Shown: piece after piece, positions 1-9,480 of the stretch
Layout of the letters: each line of letters opens with the position of its first letter
Position numbering within the stretch: position 1 is the stretch's first letter
Program-made: the position numbers and the translations under genes
Source: Cryptomeria japonica
Taxonomy: Eukaryota; Streptophyta; Pinopsida; Cupressales; Cupressaceae
Reading direction: 5' to 3'
DNA: 64,000 nt
Assembly (NCBI RefSeq): GCF_030272615.1
Contig: NC_081413.1
Location: forward strand, 332,856,302 to 332,920,301
The notes under the pieces: generated by a model
Told to the model about the DNA's origin: nothing
What the model saw: the letters and a program-made list of their open reading frames with translations, nothing else
Databases searched by the model: none

Positions 1-94
1 CCCTTCCAAAGGGTCCAGAGTGAAATCCTTGCAAAGACTTAATTCCTCACCAAAAGCATTGAGTAGACATCACTTTAAGAGCAAGTTGGTTTGA
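1..94 (+). repeat. Left fragment of long LTR-like unit A
   Basis: This short stretch continues the hairpin-array region that resumes after the inserted chromovirus at 7824. It opens with the second half of the hairpin motif (CCTTCCAAAGGGTCCAGAG) and then matches 8480-8560 closely, sharing the phrase 'accaaaagcattga(g/a)tagacatcacttt'. The left end of unit A lies outside the window. Confidence 0.75.
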
Positions 95-99
95 GTATG

Positions 100-1538
100 T
101 GAAAGATCCCTGATGGATCCCCTTGCTGATCTGCTTTAGTTTTTAAATTAATAAACTATATTTTCCTGTTTTTCCTTTGATGGTTTTAGAGAATAGACAG
201 AAGTTGCAGAAGGTTTGTTTATTTTTGTGTTTTTGATAGTTTTTCAGCAAGTAATAATTGAAGAACAAGTACATGAAAAGAGTACTGGAAATAACTGTTC
301 ATACACAGCCAAATCAGAATCGTACCAAGCAGATTTCTGATTATTTAAATCAAATAATTATCCAGATAGTGATTCCAAACAATTCCAGAAAGATTACAAT
401 AACAATGAGTCCAACCTGGATGAAGAGTGAATACTGTAATCAAGAAGGAGGCTGCGGCAAACATCCAAGCTCTTACATAGCTCCACGTGGGAAGAGAAAT
501 GGCTGCAAAGTACAGCCGTACGACTGTTAGGTGATGCCAAGCTGGAAACCCCAATCTCCACGTTGAACCCTAACTCTGTTCACTGAATCCTCCAGAAAAG
601 ATATCGTACCAACTCTAAGGCACTGAAAATTGAATGAAAGAACCAAATAACCACTGTGCTGGGGGCTACGTCCCAGACAAGCAAGACCCTGGGGTTTCCA
701 TCCCAGATGCTGAATAGCTCTCCAGAGCAAATTCTCCAAATCAAAGATGAAATGTGTAAAAGATGAGTGATAATTAGCTTAGCATCTCCTTATAACTCCT
801 CCCCTCTAGCTCGAACCCTAAAAGTGTATGAAAAGTGCGCTTAGGCTTTTAAAGTCTTATTTCTCATTTTTAGTCGCCAAGTATAGAGAAAACGCCACTG
901 TTTTAATATAAAAGAATTCCGTTCATCAAAAGGGTCCCTGACAAATGGGAAACGTTTAGAAAAGCTCAAGACCTTTCCAACGAGCTATCACACACGGGCA
1001 TATGCATCCAAATGAAGCCAAAAACCCCTTATTACTCCAAAATGGCTATAAACATAGCCTTATTTAATTAATTAAACGCTAACTTAGGAAATATTTAAAT
1101 ATATTAAAAATATAACCCAAATAGCTGTAGAAGGCTCAAATGACTCCAAAAGCCTGAAACGGAACCTGCCACCTGTTTGTGACTGAAGTCGGAAATCATG
1201 GATCCACTGGCAATCTTATCCCTAAAATCTAGGGATGCTCCTAGAAACTAGGAAACATACCGAAATCTTCTGAAACTGAAACCAAGGAATAGTCTCATGG
1301 AAACCCAGCCCTGGATATTGTAATAACCTCCTAAATAGTAGGAATAGCCTCCACAAATGTAGAAACTGCCTCCTAAAATTAAGGAACTGCTCCAAACTGG
1401 TCTACTATTGCCAGAACACCAAATCCCAAACATTGAATATCCCCACTGAGTCTCTATCCACCATTGCCAGCCTACGAGACCCCATAATAAGCTGACTCAC
1501 ATGTCTCTAATAGAGAGAGCTAAAGAGGGGACATGACA
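100..1538 (-). repeat. 3' LTR (sense) of element 1
   Basis: This LTR is downstream in the minus-strand sense direction and follows the polypurine tract at 1541-1551. On the plus strand it starts TGAAAGATCC and ends CATGACA. It is identical to the other LTR over 100-388 and then differs at about 3.6% of sites. Small ORFs inside both LTRs are chance frames. Confidence 0.95.
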
Positions 1539-1750
1539 GTCCTCCCCTCTCGGAGATGCTTGCCCACAAGCAACTGCAATGCTGGATGCTGCAAAATAGA
1601 CTCACCCTCCCAAGTGGCATCCTCTATGGGAAGATCTCTCCAATGTACTAAATACTCCCGAATCACCCTGCTTCTTAGCCGCCGTTCCCTCACCTCAAGA
1701 ATTTCCTCAGGTACCAAAGTCAATTTACCTTCCTCATTCATGGGAGGCAA
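1520..1750 (-). pseudogene. pol: pol part 4: integrase chromodomain
   Basis: The C-terminal extension of the integrase reads as a chromodomain: RVIREYLVHWRDLPIEDATW, the expected Y-x-V-x-W...E-x-x-W core, followed by a helix. This marks the element as a chromovirus. The frame runs through the polypurine tract and ends inside the 3' LTR (..RTVMSPL), an overlap also seen in the second chromovirus at 16126. Confidence 0.9.
1541..1551 (-). other. Polypurine tract of element 1
   Basis: The minus strand reads GAGAGGGGAGG, two bases before the 3' LTR begins (TGTCATGTCCCC). It is the expected primer for plus-strand cDNA synthesis. Confidence 0.85.
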
Positions 1751-1792
1751 ATCAGGTGATACTGTAATATGCTGTCCAAGGGCCTTTTTCAG

Positions 1793-2830
1793 TCAGGATA
1801 CGTGAAACACATTATGAATTTTACTACCAAGTGGTAACTCCACCTCATAAGCAACCTCTCCAACGCGCCTGAGAACTCTATATGGCCCATAAAAACGAGG
1901 TTTGAGCTTCTCAGCTCCCCCCCCCTTTAAGGGTGGTCTGTCGGTATGGCTGCAACCGTAGGAAAACCATGTCACCCACCTCAAATGCCCTCTCAGTCCT
2001 ATGGCGATTAGCGTACATCTTTTGCCGATTCTGAGCATGCTGTAAGTTCTCCCTGAGAGATCTCATGATGTCCTGGTTCTCCTGTAACCAATCTTGAGCC
2101 AAAGGAACTCTACTGTCACTCAAAACCAAATCAATGAAGGATAATGCCTCCTAACATAAAGAGCTCTGAAAGGAGTCATATCTATGGACATGTGGTGCGT
2201 AGTATTGTAACAATTCTTGCCCAAATACAACCAACGTACCCATGCCTTCTGCTGCCCCGACACGTAGCTGCGCAAATATCCCTCAATCCACTTATTGACT
2301 ATCTCGGTTTGTCCATCTGTTTGAGGGTGGTAACTAGTACTAGGTGACAACTCCGTGCCTGCTAATCTGAAAAGTTCTTGCCAAAAGGAACCCATGAATC
2401 TACTATCCCTTTCACTCACTATGGTCTTCGGAAGACCATGGAGTCTAAATACCTCTCTGAAAAATAGCTCAGCCACGTGAGATGCTGAGAAAACAACTGC
2501 AATGGGAAAGAAGTGGGCATATTTGGTTAATCTATCCACTACAACATAGATACAATCTTTCCCTTGAACCCGAGGAAGACCTGTAATGAAATCCATAGAA
2601 ATCCCTGTCCACTTCTGTTCCGGTATAGGCAAGGGCTGTAACAAGCCATCGGGCTAGGTATGCTCCGACTTGTTCTGCTGACAAGTCATACACTCACGGA
2701 CATGATGCAAAACGTCATCTTTGAGACCCTTCCACGAGAATCTCTCCCAGACCGCTCTGTAAGTCTTACCATACCCTGGATGTCCTGCTGTGGGAGTATC
2801 ATGAAAAGCATGCAAAATTTGTTCCTTCAA
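1793..2830 (-). pseudogene. pol: pol part 3: integrase
   Basis: This is the integrase of element 1. The N-terminal HHCC zinc finger lies at about 2670-2830 (the pair CMTCQQNK is near 2680) and ends in a TAG stop. The core at 2120-2644 shows the first catalytic Asp (SMDFITGLP) and the Glu region YHPQTDGQTEIVN. The motif that is normally SDRDxxF reads SERDSRF, so the second catalytic Asp appears to be Glu. The C-terminal part ([16 protein letters not shown]...[12 protein letters not shown]) is frameshifted at a run of C residues near 1919-1926. Confidence 0.9.
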
Positions 2831-3844
2831 CTATGAACCAGGAACAAGATAAACCCTGCCCTTGTAGTAGATAACGTCATCTACCACACTGTATCTATCA
2901 TCCACTACCAACCCATCCATGACCTCACAAGCATGCTGATTTTTGGAATACTCAACTAAAAGTTGAGCCTTCCAATTTGCTGAAATCTCGCTCAATGAAC
3001 ATAGGGCAGCAAGTGAGGGTTTTCTAGAAAGTGCATCAGCCACAGTATTATTCTTCCCCTTTATGAATTTGATATCGAAATCATAAGCCTGAATCTTGCT
3101 CACCCATTTTTGCTGTCGATCATTGAGCTCTGTCTGATCTAAGAAATATTTCAGACTGTTGTGGTCTGTTCTTACCACGAATTTGCTGCCAACAAGATAC
3201 TGTCTAAATTTGGCTAAGGCATGCATAATAGCCAACATTTCCTTATCATAGGTGGAGTACAACCTCTCATTATCTTGCAGCTTCCTACTCTCATAGGCAA
3301 TGGGCTGTCTGTTCTGCATCAAAACCGCTCCTATGCCCAAACCTGAAGCATCAAACTCCAGAACAAATGGCTGCGAGAAGTTAGGGAGTGCCAAAACTGG
3401 GCAAGTGCTCATAACCTCCTTGAGTCTGTCAAAGACCCCTTGTGCCTGTTCTGTCCATTTGAATGCCCCTTTCTTTGTGAGGTCTGTCAATGGTGCTGCC
3501 AACTGAGAGAAACCCCTGACAAATCTGCTGTAATAAGCACACAGGCCAAGGAACCCACGTAACTCAGTAATGTTCCGAGGGCGGGGCCAATCCCGAATCG
3601 CTTGAATCTTCTCCTCATGCACCTTCACTCCATTAGCACTGATGACATGACCCAAATATAAGACCTCTCTAAGTCCAAACTCACATTTGGACAACTTAGC
3701 AAATAGAGACTGGCTCTCCATAACGCTAAGTACCTCTTCAACATGTCTGAGATGGTCCTCCCAAGTGCGACTGTAAATCAAAATGTCGTCAAAGAACACT
3801 AGAACCGACTTCCTCAACTGCTTTTTGAAGTATGGTTCATACAA
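2831..3844 (-). pseudogene. pol: pol part 2: RT C-half and RNase H
   Basis: This continues pol after a frameshift. The RT active-site box is FFDD (residues 17-20, followed by ILIYS), the variant of YxDD common in gypsy elements. The RT connection (LGFLCAYYSRF-type motif) follows. The RNase H domain then shows the expected acidic residues D165 (EFDASGLG), E202 (YDKEML), D227 (RTDHNSL) and D270 (NTVADALSRK). The segment stops just before the integrase zinc finger. The sequence is otherwise well conserved, so the lesions are recent. Confidence 0.93.
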
Positions 3845-3846
3845 GA

Positions 3847-5136
3847 CTAGAAAGTGGCTGGTGCATTGGTGAGATTAAAAGGCATTACCAGGAACTCATA
3901 GTGCCCATAGTGACAACGGAAGGCAGTCTTGTGTACATCCTCTGCTCGTACACGTATCTGATGGTAACCTGAACAAAGATCAATCTTAGAGAAGTAGATA
4001 GCTCCCTGAAGCTCATCCAACAACTCATCAATGCGTGGAATAGGGTATCTGTTCTTGATTGTCTTCTTGTTCAAGGCCCTGTAATCTATACACATCTGCA
4101 GAGTCCCATCCTTCTTCTTAACAAGCACTACAAAAGAAGCAAAGGGGCTAGAGCTCGGGCGAATGAAACCCGTGTCCAACAACTCGTGAATAGTCTTCTC
4201 AATCTCATCCTTGTAGGCTCTAGGATGACGATACAGAGTGGTAATCACTGGCTTAGCTCCATCCTCCATCTCTATCCCATGCTCAAACCCTCTATCTGGA
4301 GGTACACCAGAAGGTATGTCACCAAAGACTCTCCCATGACGGTCCATCACCGACTGAATATCAACATGAAATGCCCTGCTATCCTGAGGTGTAGGTGTTT
4401 TGGACTTCACAAAACAATGTGTAGCACAAATCACATCATTATGTCTAATAATAGTCTCCATCCTACGAGAAGACACCTCTTTAGGCCCACCGTCTGAAGC
4501 TGCCCTCAAGATAGTCTTCTTCCCTCCAGAAAGGAACTCTAACTGCATACGATGGTGATTAATAATGTATCGCCCAATACCCTGTAACCACTGCATGCCC
4601 AAAACCACATCATAATCCTCCAACGGAAGCACATAAAAGTCATCCGTCAGAGTATAATCCCCCATCTGAATACTAAGCTGTGGAATCCGTTTAGTATAGC
4701 CCAAAACTGCACCATCTGCAACCTTAACTCCAAACCCCCCAAACTCCTCAAACTGTAACCCACACCTATCAACTAACTTCTGATCAATAAAATTGTGCGT
4801 GGCGCCTGTGTCTACCAAACTCATAACCTGCTGACCCCTAAGTGTACCTTTCAAACGAAAGGCGTGAAACCTGGGATAACTGGAGAGGGTAGCAACAGTC
4901 ACTTTGGCTGACGCCAAAGGCTCAGGGGTGTCTATCTCCAACTGTGGTTGCTCTTGTTCATCCTCCTCTGTACAATCCTCAGTATCAGTGTCAGGTACCT
5001 CCTCATCTCCCAACTCTGATGTCACCTCAATCAAATGAACCTTGCCCTTGCCCATACAACAGTGCCCTGGCTCCCAAGGCTCTTTGCATGAGAAGCATAG
5101 TTTCCTCCTCAGATCATTCCGTGTCTCCTGGTCCAT
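3847..5136 (-). pseudogene. pol: pol part 1: zinc knuckle, protease, RT N-half
   Basis: This 429-residue open segment holds the Gag zinc knuckle (residues 14-27), an aspartic protease with the active-site triad DTG (residues 109-111, in [13 protein letters not shown]), and the first half of the reverse transcriptase. RT motifs visible are [11 protein letters not shown] (349-359), [11 protein letters not shown] (364-374) and the catalytic-Asp motif [14 protein letters not shown] (382-394). It ends at the conserved NAPATF, where a TAG replaces the usual CAG (FQ). A small frameshift then displaces the rest of RT into the next segment. Confidence 0.93.
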
Positions 5137-6235
5137 CCTGGGAGGTCTAGCTGTCTGTCCATCTCTAAACTAAGAGGTATTGGTCTTCTAAGGAGGCCGT
5201 GAATCCCTGAACGGCTTCTTATCTGTCTGATAAGAAGTAGGAGTGGTGTCTAGTCTCAATGTCACATCTATGGCGTCCTTAAGAGTGGCCGGCTTGAATG
5301 CATGTACCCATCCCTTAAGCCTGTCCTGTAGTCCCTCAATGAATAACATCACACTGCGCTTCTGTGGCATATCAGGTACCATAACTGCAATATGCTGGAA
5401 CTCATTAATATACGCCTCTGCCTACCCAGTCTGTCTCAGATGTGCTAACTCCCTGTAATAGAGCTCTGTGTCCTTACGGTCAAACCTAGAAATGAGGCGC
5501 TCAGTGAACTCTGCTTAGGAATGGACCATGGCGTGGTCCTGGGTGACCAATCCGTGGTGCCACCAGTCATAGGCAACCCCATCTAAATGTAAGACAACAA
5601 ACTGAATAGCATCACTCTCAGGCATGGGTCTCAGTGACAGATATATATCCAGCTTGTGCACCCATGCTCGTGCACTCGTACCACTAGTCCCATCATATGT
5701 AGCCAATGTGATCTTCCCAGTAGCTCTACTGAGGTCATAGTTCTGCTGTTGAGGCCTATAGCCCCGGTCTCCTCTAAACCTGGTGGTATCTCTACACTGT
5801 GCACAATATTGTGGAAAAGGAAAAACATCCCCAACCTCTGGGGGTAGGGCTCTCCACTCAGCTGTAGCCGCCTTGATTGAATCCTGAAAAATCCACTTCT
5901 GGTGGCTCGACTTGTATCGGCTGTTCACCTGGTATAAACCGAGGAAGTAATGGTCTATCCCTAATTGGTGTATGATGTCTCTCACACCTAGGGGAATGAT
6001 GAGAGCTCCCAGCTGATGTATGAGATCCCTGACTATGTTGGCTTCCAGCCACAGATACTGATCTACTCCGTCTGCCTCTGTGTCTGTCCATTTCCAACCG
6101 CTCTAGGGTAACCTGTATCCTGTCTAAGGTCTGAACAATCCTGAGCTGCGTAGTGATGAGAGTCCTCATCATCTCTTCCTCTTGTCTGTCTTCCTCAGCC
6201 TGATTTACTCCGGCACCCACTTGTTCATCTGCCAT
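5055..6235 (-). pseudogene. gag: gag of element 1 (broken)
   Basis: This is the capsid/nucleocapsid gene of the chromovirus. I take the start as the Met at 6235 (MADEQ...), because the frame upstream runs through the leader towards the primer site. The product begins with an acidic/heptad-like segment and an Arg/Ser-rich stretch. A frameshift near 5860-5980 then leads into the conserved Gag core (AWVHKLDIYLSL...YDWWHHG) at about 5540-5690. Two in-frame stops follow near 5515 and 5425, where sense codons look like CAA/CAG changed to TAA/TAG. The C-terminal zinc knuckle ([14 protein letters not shown]) is at 5055-5094, in the same frame as the downstream protease. A single Gag-Pol frame is typical for chromoviruses. 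Confidence 0.85.
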
Positions 6236-6366
6236 GATATGTTCCTGTTCTCTCCCACTCTCACGCTCGTACTGAGCTCTTCTACGGGTATAGTATCTGT
6301 ATAAGTCACTTCCTCCCGGATGCATAGAAAAAATAAAACTTAGCCCCACAGGCTGGCAGAAAAATA

Positions 6367-6378
6367 GCTCTGATACCA
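6367..6378 (-). other. Primer binding site (tRNA-iMet)
   Basis: Read on the minus strand this is TGGTATCAGAGC, the standard plant retroelement primer site complementary to the 3' end of initiator methionine tRNA. One base separates it from the LTR end. It fixes the element orientation as minus. Confidence 0.95.
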
Positions 6379-6379
6379 C

Positions 6380-7818
6380 TGAAAGATCCCTGATGGATCC
6401 CCTTGCTGATCTGCTTTAGTTTTTAAATTAATAAACTATATTTTCCTGTTTTTCCTTTGATGGTTTTAGAGAATAGACAGAAGTTGCAGAAGGTTTGTTT
6501 ATTTTTGTGTTTTTGATAGTTTTTCAGCAAGTAATAATTGAAGAACAAGTACATGAAAAGAGTACTGGAAATAACTGTTCATACACAGCCAAATCAGAAT
6601 CGTACCAAGCAGATTTCTGATTATTTAAATCAAATAATTATCCAGATAGTGATTCCAAACAATTCCAGGAAGATTACAATAACAATGAGTCCAACCTGGA
6701 TGAAGAGTGAATACTGTAATCAAGAAGGAGGCTGCGGCAAACATCCAGGCTCTTACATAGCTCCACGTGGGAAGAGAAATGGCTGCAAAGTACAGCCGTA
6801 CGACTGTTAGGTGATGCCAAGCTGGAAACCCCAATCTCCACGCTGAACCCTAACTCTGTTTACTGAATCCTCCAGAAAAGATATCGTACCAACTCTAAGG
6901 CACTGAAAACTGAATGCAAGAACCAAATAACCACTGTGCTGGGGGCTACGTCCCAGACAGGCAAGACCCTGGGGTTTCCATCCTAGATGCTGAATAGCTC
7001 TCCAGAGCAAATTCTCCAAATCAAAGATGAAATGTGTAAAAGATAAGTGATAATTAGGTTACCATCTCCTTATAACTCGTCCTTTCTAGCTTGAACCCTA
7101 AAAGTGTATGAAAAGTGCGCTTAGGCTTTTAAAGTCTTATTTCTCATTTTTAGTCGCCAAGTATAGAGAAAACGCCACTTTTTTAATATAAAAGAATTCC
7201 ATTCATCAAAAGGGTCCCTGACAAATGGGAAACATTTAGAAAAGTTCAAGACCTTTCCAACGAGCTCACACACATGGGCATATGCATCCAGATGAAGCCA
7301 AAAACCCCTTATTACTCCAAAATGGCTATAAACATAGCCTTATTTAATTAATTAAATGCTAACTTAGGAAATGTTTAAATATATTAAAAATATAACCCAA
7401 ATAGCTGTAGAAGGCTCAAATGACTCCAAAAGCCTGAAACGGAACCTGCCACCTGTCTGTGATTGAAGTCGGAAATCATGGATCCACTGGCAATCTTATC
7501 CCTAAAATCTAGGGATGCTCCTAGAAACTAGGAACCATGCCCAAATCTTCTGAAACTGAAACCAAGGAATAGTCTCATGGAAACCCAACCCTGGATACTG
7601 TCATAATCTCCTAAATAGTAGGAATAGCCTCCACAAATGTAGGAAATGCCTCCTAAAATTAAGGAACTGCTCCAAACTGGTCTACTACTGCCAGAACACC
7701 AAATCCCAAACACTGAATATCCTCACTGAGTCTCTATCCACCACTGCCAGCCTATGAGACCCCATAATAAGCTGACTCACATGTCTCTGATAGAGAGAGC
7801 TAAAGAGGGGACATGACA
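6380..7818 (-). repeat. 5' LTR (sense) of element 1
   Basis: This LTR is upstream in the minus-strand sense direction. It is 1,439 bp and collinear with 100-1538 at a constant offset of 6,280 bp. On the plus strand it begins TGAAAGATCC and ends ACATGACA. It directly abuts the primer binding site at 6367-6378, with one spacer base. The target duplication gtatg follows at 7819-7823. Confidence 0.95.
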
Positions 7819-7891
7819 GTATGATAAGATAAGGGTGGAAAGGACAAGTCCTAGGCAAGTTGAGTGCGGATAGAGTCTAGAAATGCAAATT

Positions 7892-8731
7892 TTGCTCTTG
7901 ACCCTTCCAAAGGGTCCAAAGCGAAATCCTTAGATGGACTCTCAATTTCACCTAGTGCACTAAGGGAGCCTTGTTTCAATAGCAAGCTGAGTTGATGGTG
8001 ATAAGAGGAGGTGTAATAAGTTAAATTAAAGGCAAAGAAAGGATGAATGAATGATGAATTGAGCCTAGGAAGAATTTCGCTCCTAACCCTTCCAAAGGGT
8101 CCAGAGCAAATTCTCCTAAAAAACACATATTTCCTCCTTGTTCAAATCAAAGTTTTGGTTCCTAGGACATGGTTGAGGGAGGATTGATGTATACTTGCCT
8201 TAAGAAGTGAATTGAAGTAAAGGCAATGATTGATTTGAGGCTAAAAGACAAAAATCGCTCCTGACCTTCCCAAAGGGTCCAGAGCGATTTTTCATAGGAT
8301 CCTCCCTTTTGCTTCAAATTTGGACTAATTTTATGCCTTGGAGCCTTAACTAGGATGTTATCATGCCTTGGAAGCAATTGAGAAGTGAAAAAGTGAAGGG
8401 TTTGAGTCTAAAGGAGCAAATTTGCTCCTGACCCTCTCAAAGGGTCCAAGGCGAAATTCATCCAAGCTCCCGACCCTTCCAAAAGGTCCAGAGTGAAATC
8501 CTTAGGATAGCCTAATTTCCACCAAAAGCATTGAATAGACATCACTTTGAAGGCAGATGAGCTTGATAGAGATGGAGGGATGACCAAGAAGCTAGGCCTA
8601 AGAGCAAAGTAGAAGGAAATAGGGAGAGTTTGAGCCCAAAGAGCAAATTCGCTCCTGACCTTTTCAAAGGGTCCAGAGCGAAATTCTCTCAATAGGTCTT
8701 GTCCTTCCAAGGGTAGTCAAGCGAACTTCTT
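7892..8731 (+). repeat. Hairpin-motif array of unit A
   Basis: Imperfect palindromes of about 33 bp occur at 7892, 8077, 8255, 8422, 8465 and 8649, with a degenerate one near 8697. The core is GCTCCTGACCC-TTCCAAA-GGGTCCAGAGC. Spacing is 185, 178, 167, 43 and 184 bp. Unit E has the same motif with ACC/GGG changed to TCCC/GGGA, similar spacing and one similar 44-bp doublet. Sequences between the hairpins are weakly alike, so this is a decayed tandem repeat whose palindromic core is kept. Confidence 0.85.
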
Positions 8732-8987
8732 GGATAGGTTCCATACTTCGCCTAAAACATTGAGAGAATATCATTTTGAACAAAATTGAGGACAAGTTAA
8801 CATGAGCAATTAAGGAGGCAAGTTCGCCTAAATTAAACACTTACTAAATTCAAAATTTCAAATATTCACCCTTTGGCGCCAAAGCAATTTTTTAAATTTT
8901 AATACAAAGTCGGCCAGCTCAAGAAGGTGTAATAATAAATTTTTTTTTATAGCAAAGTCGGCCTTTTTAGAAGAGGGGTGAAGGTGC

Positions 8988-8996
8988 CTATAAAGG
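8988..8996 (+). promoter_or_regulatory. TATA box 1 of unit A
   Basis: CTATAAAGG lies about 490 bp upstream of the ORF start, directly after a GTCGGCC-containing block. The same arrangement (GTCGGCC, GGTG.GCCTATAAAGGA) is found in unit E at 58546. Conservation in two diverged units supports a functional promoter. Confidence 0.6.
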
Positions 8997-9480
8997 AGAG
9001 TGGATCTTAAAAGCATTAATCATTCAATCAAACGATTTCTGCCTTAGAGCAAATTTGAGGAGCAGATTTGAAGAAGCGAATTCTAGCAATTAGGAAGCAA
9101 ATTTCAGGTTTGAATCTCCAAAGGGCGAAATCAAAAGGGAGACCGAACAGCAGTAGTTGAACTCATCAAGACAAATTTTGAAGGCAGATTTTATTGAGTG
9201 GATTGGTGATTGAGAAGGCAAAAGACATAACATATAAAGGCAGGTCCAGGCAGATTCAACACTTTTAATCTCAGGCCTGATCTTCTCAAGGACGAACTAG
9301 AAGATCAGCAATCCTCCGAGGTGAATTTGATTTACTTAAGGTGCAGACCTGAAGCTTTTAGCAGAGCGAACTTCTTTGAACAGCATTTAGGAAGGAGGTA
9401 AATTCAATAGCAAGACATTATTTACCCCTCTTTTCAGGTTCATTCCTTTCAAAGCTCAAAGATCAAGATTGAGGTGATAA

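Larger units (their letters stand above)
100..7818 (-). mobile_element. Complete Ty3/gypsy chromovirus (element 1)
   Basis: This is a structurally complete LTR retrotransposon read on the minus strand. Two 1,439-bp LTRs with TG...CA ends are flanked by the 5-bp target duplication gtatg (95-99 and 7819-7823). The internal order in sense direction is PBS, gag, protease, reverse transcriptase, RNase H, integrase, chromodomain and polypurine tract, which is the order expected of a Ty3/gypsy chromovirus. The coding region carries several premature stops (mostly CAG/CAA to TAG/TAA) and frameshifts, so this copy cannot make intact proteins. By eye the LTRs differ at about 42 sites (about 3%, about 31 of them transitions) with no indels, indicating a moderately young insertion. 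It sits inside the hairpin array of unit A. Confidence 0.96.

Noticed and set aside
258-530. 90-codon frame present in both LTRs of element 1 (also 6538-6810)
   Set aside because: It occurs in both LTRs only because they are duplicates. It has no family resemblance or codon bias, and it is antisense to the element.
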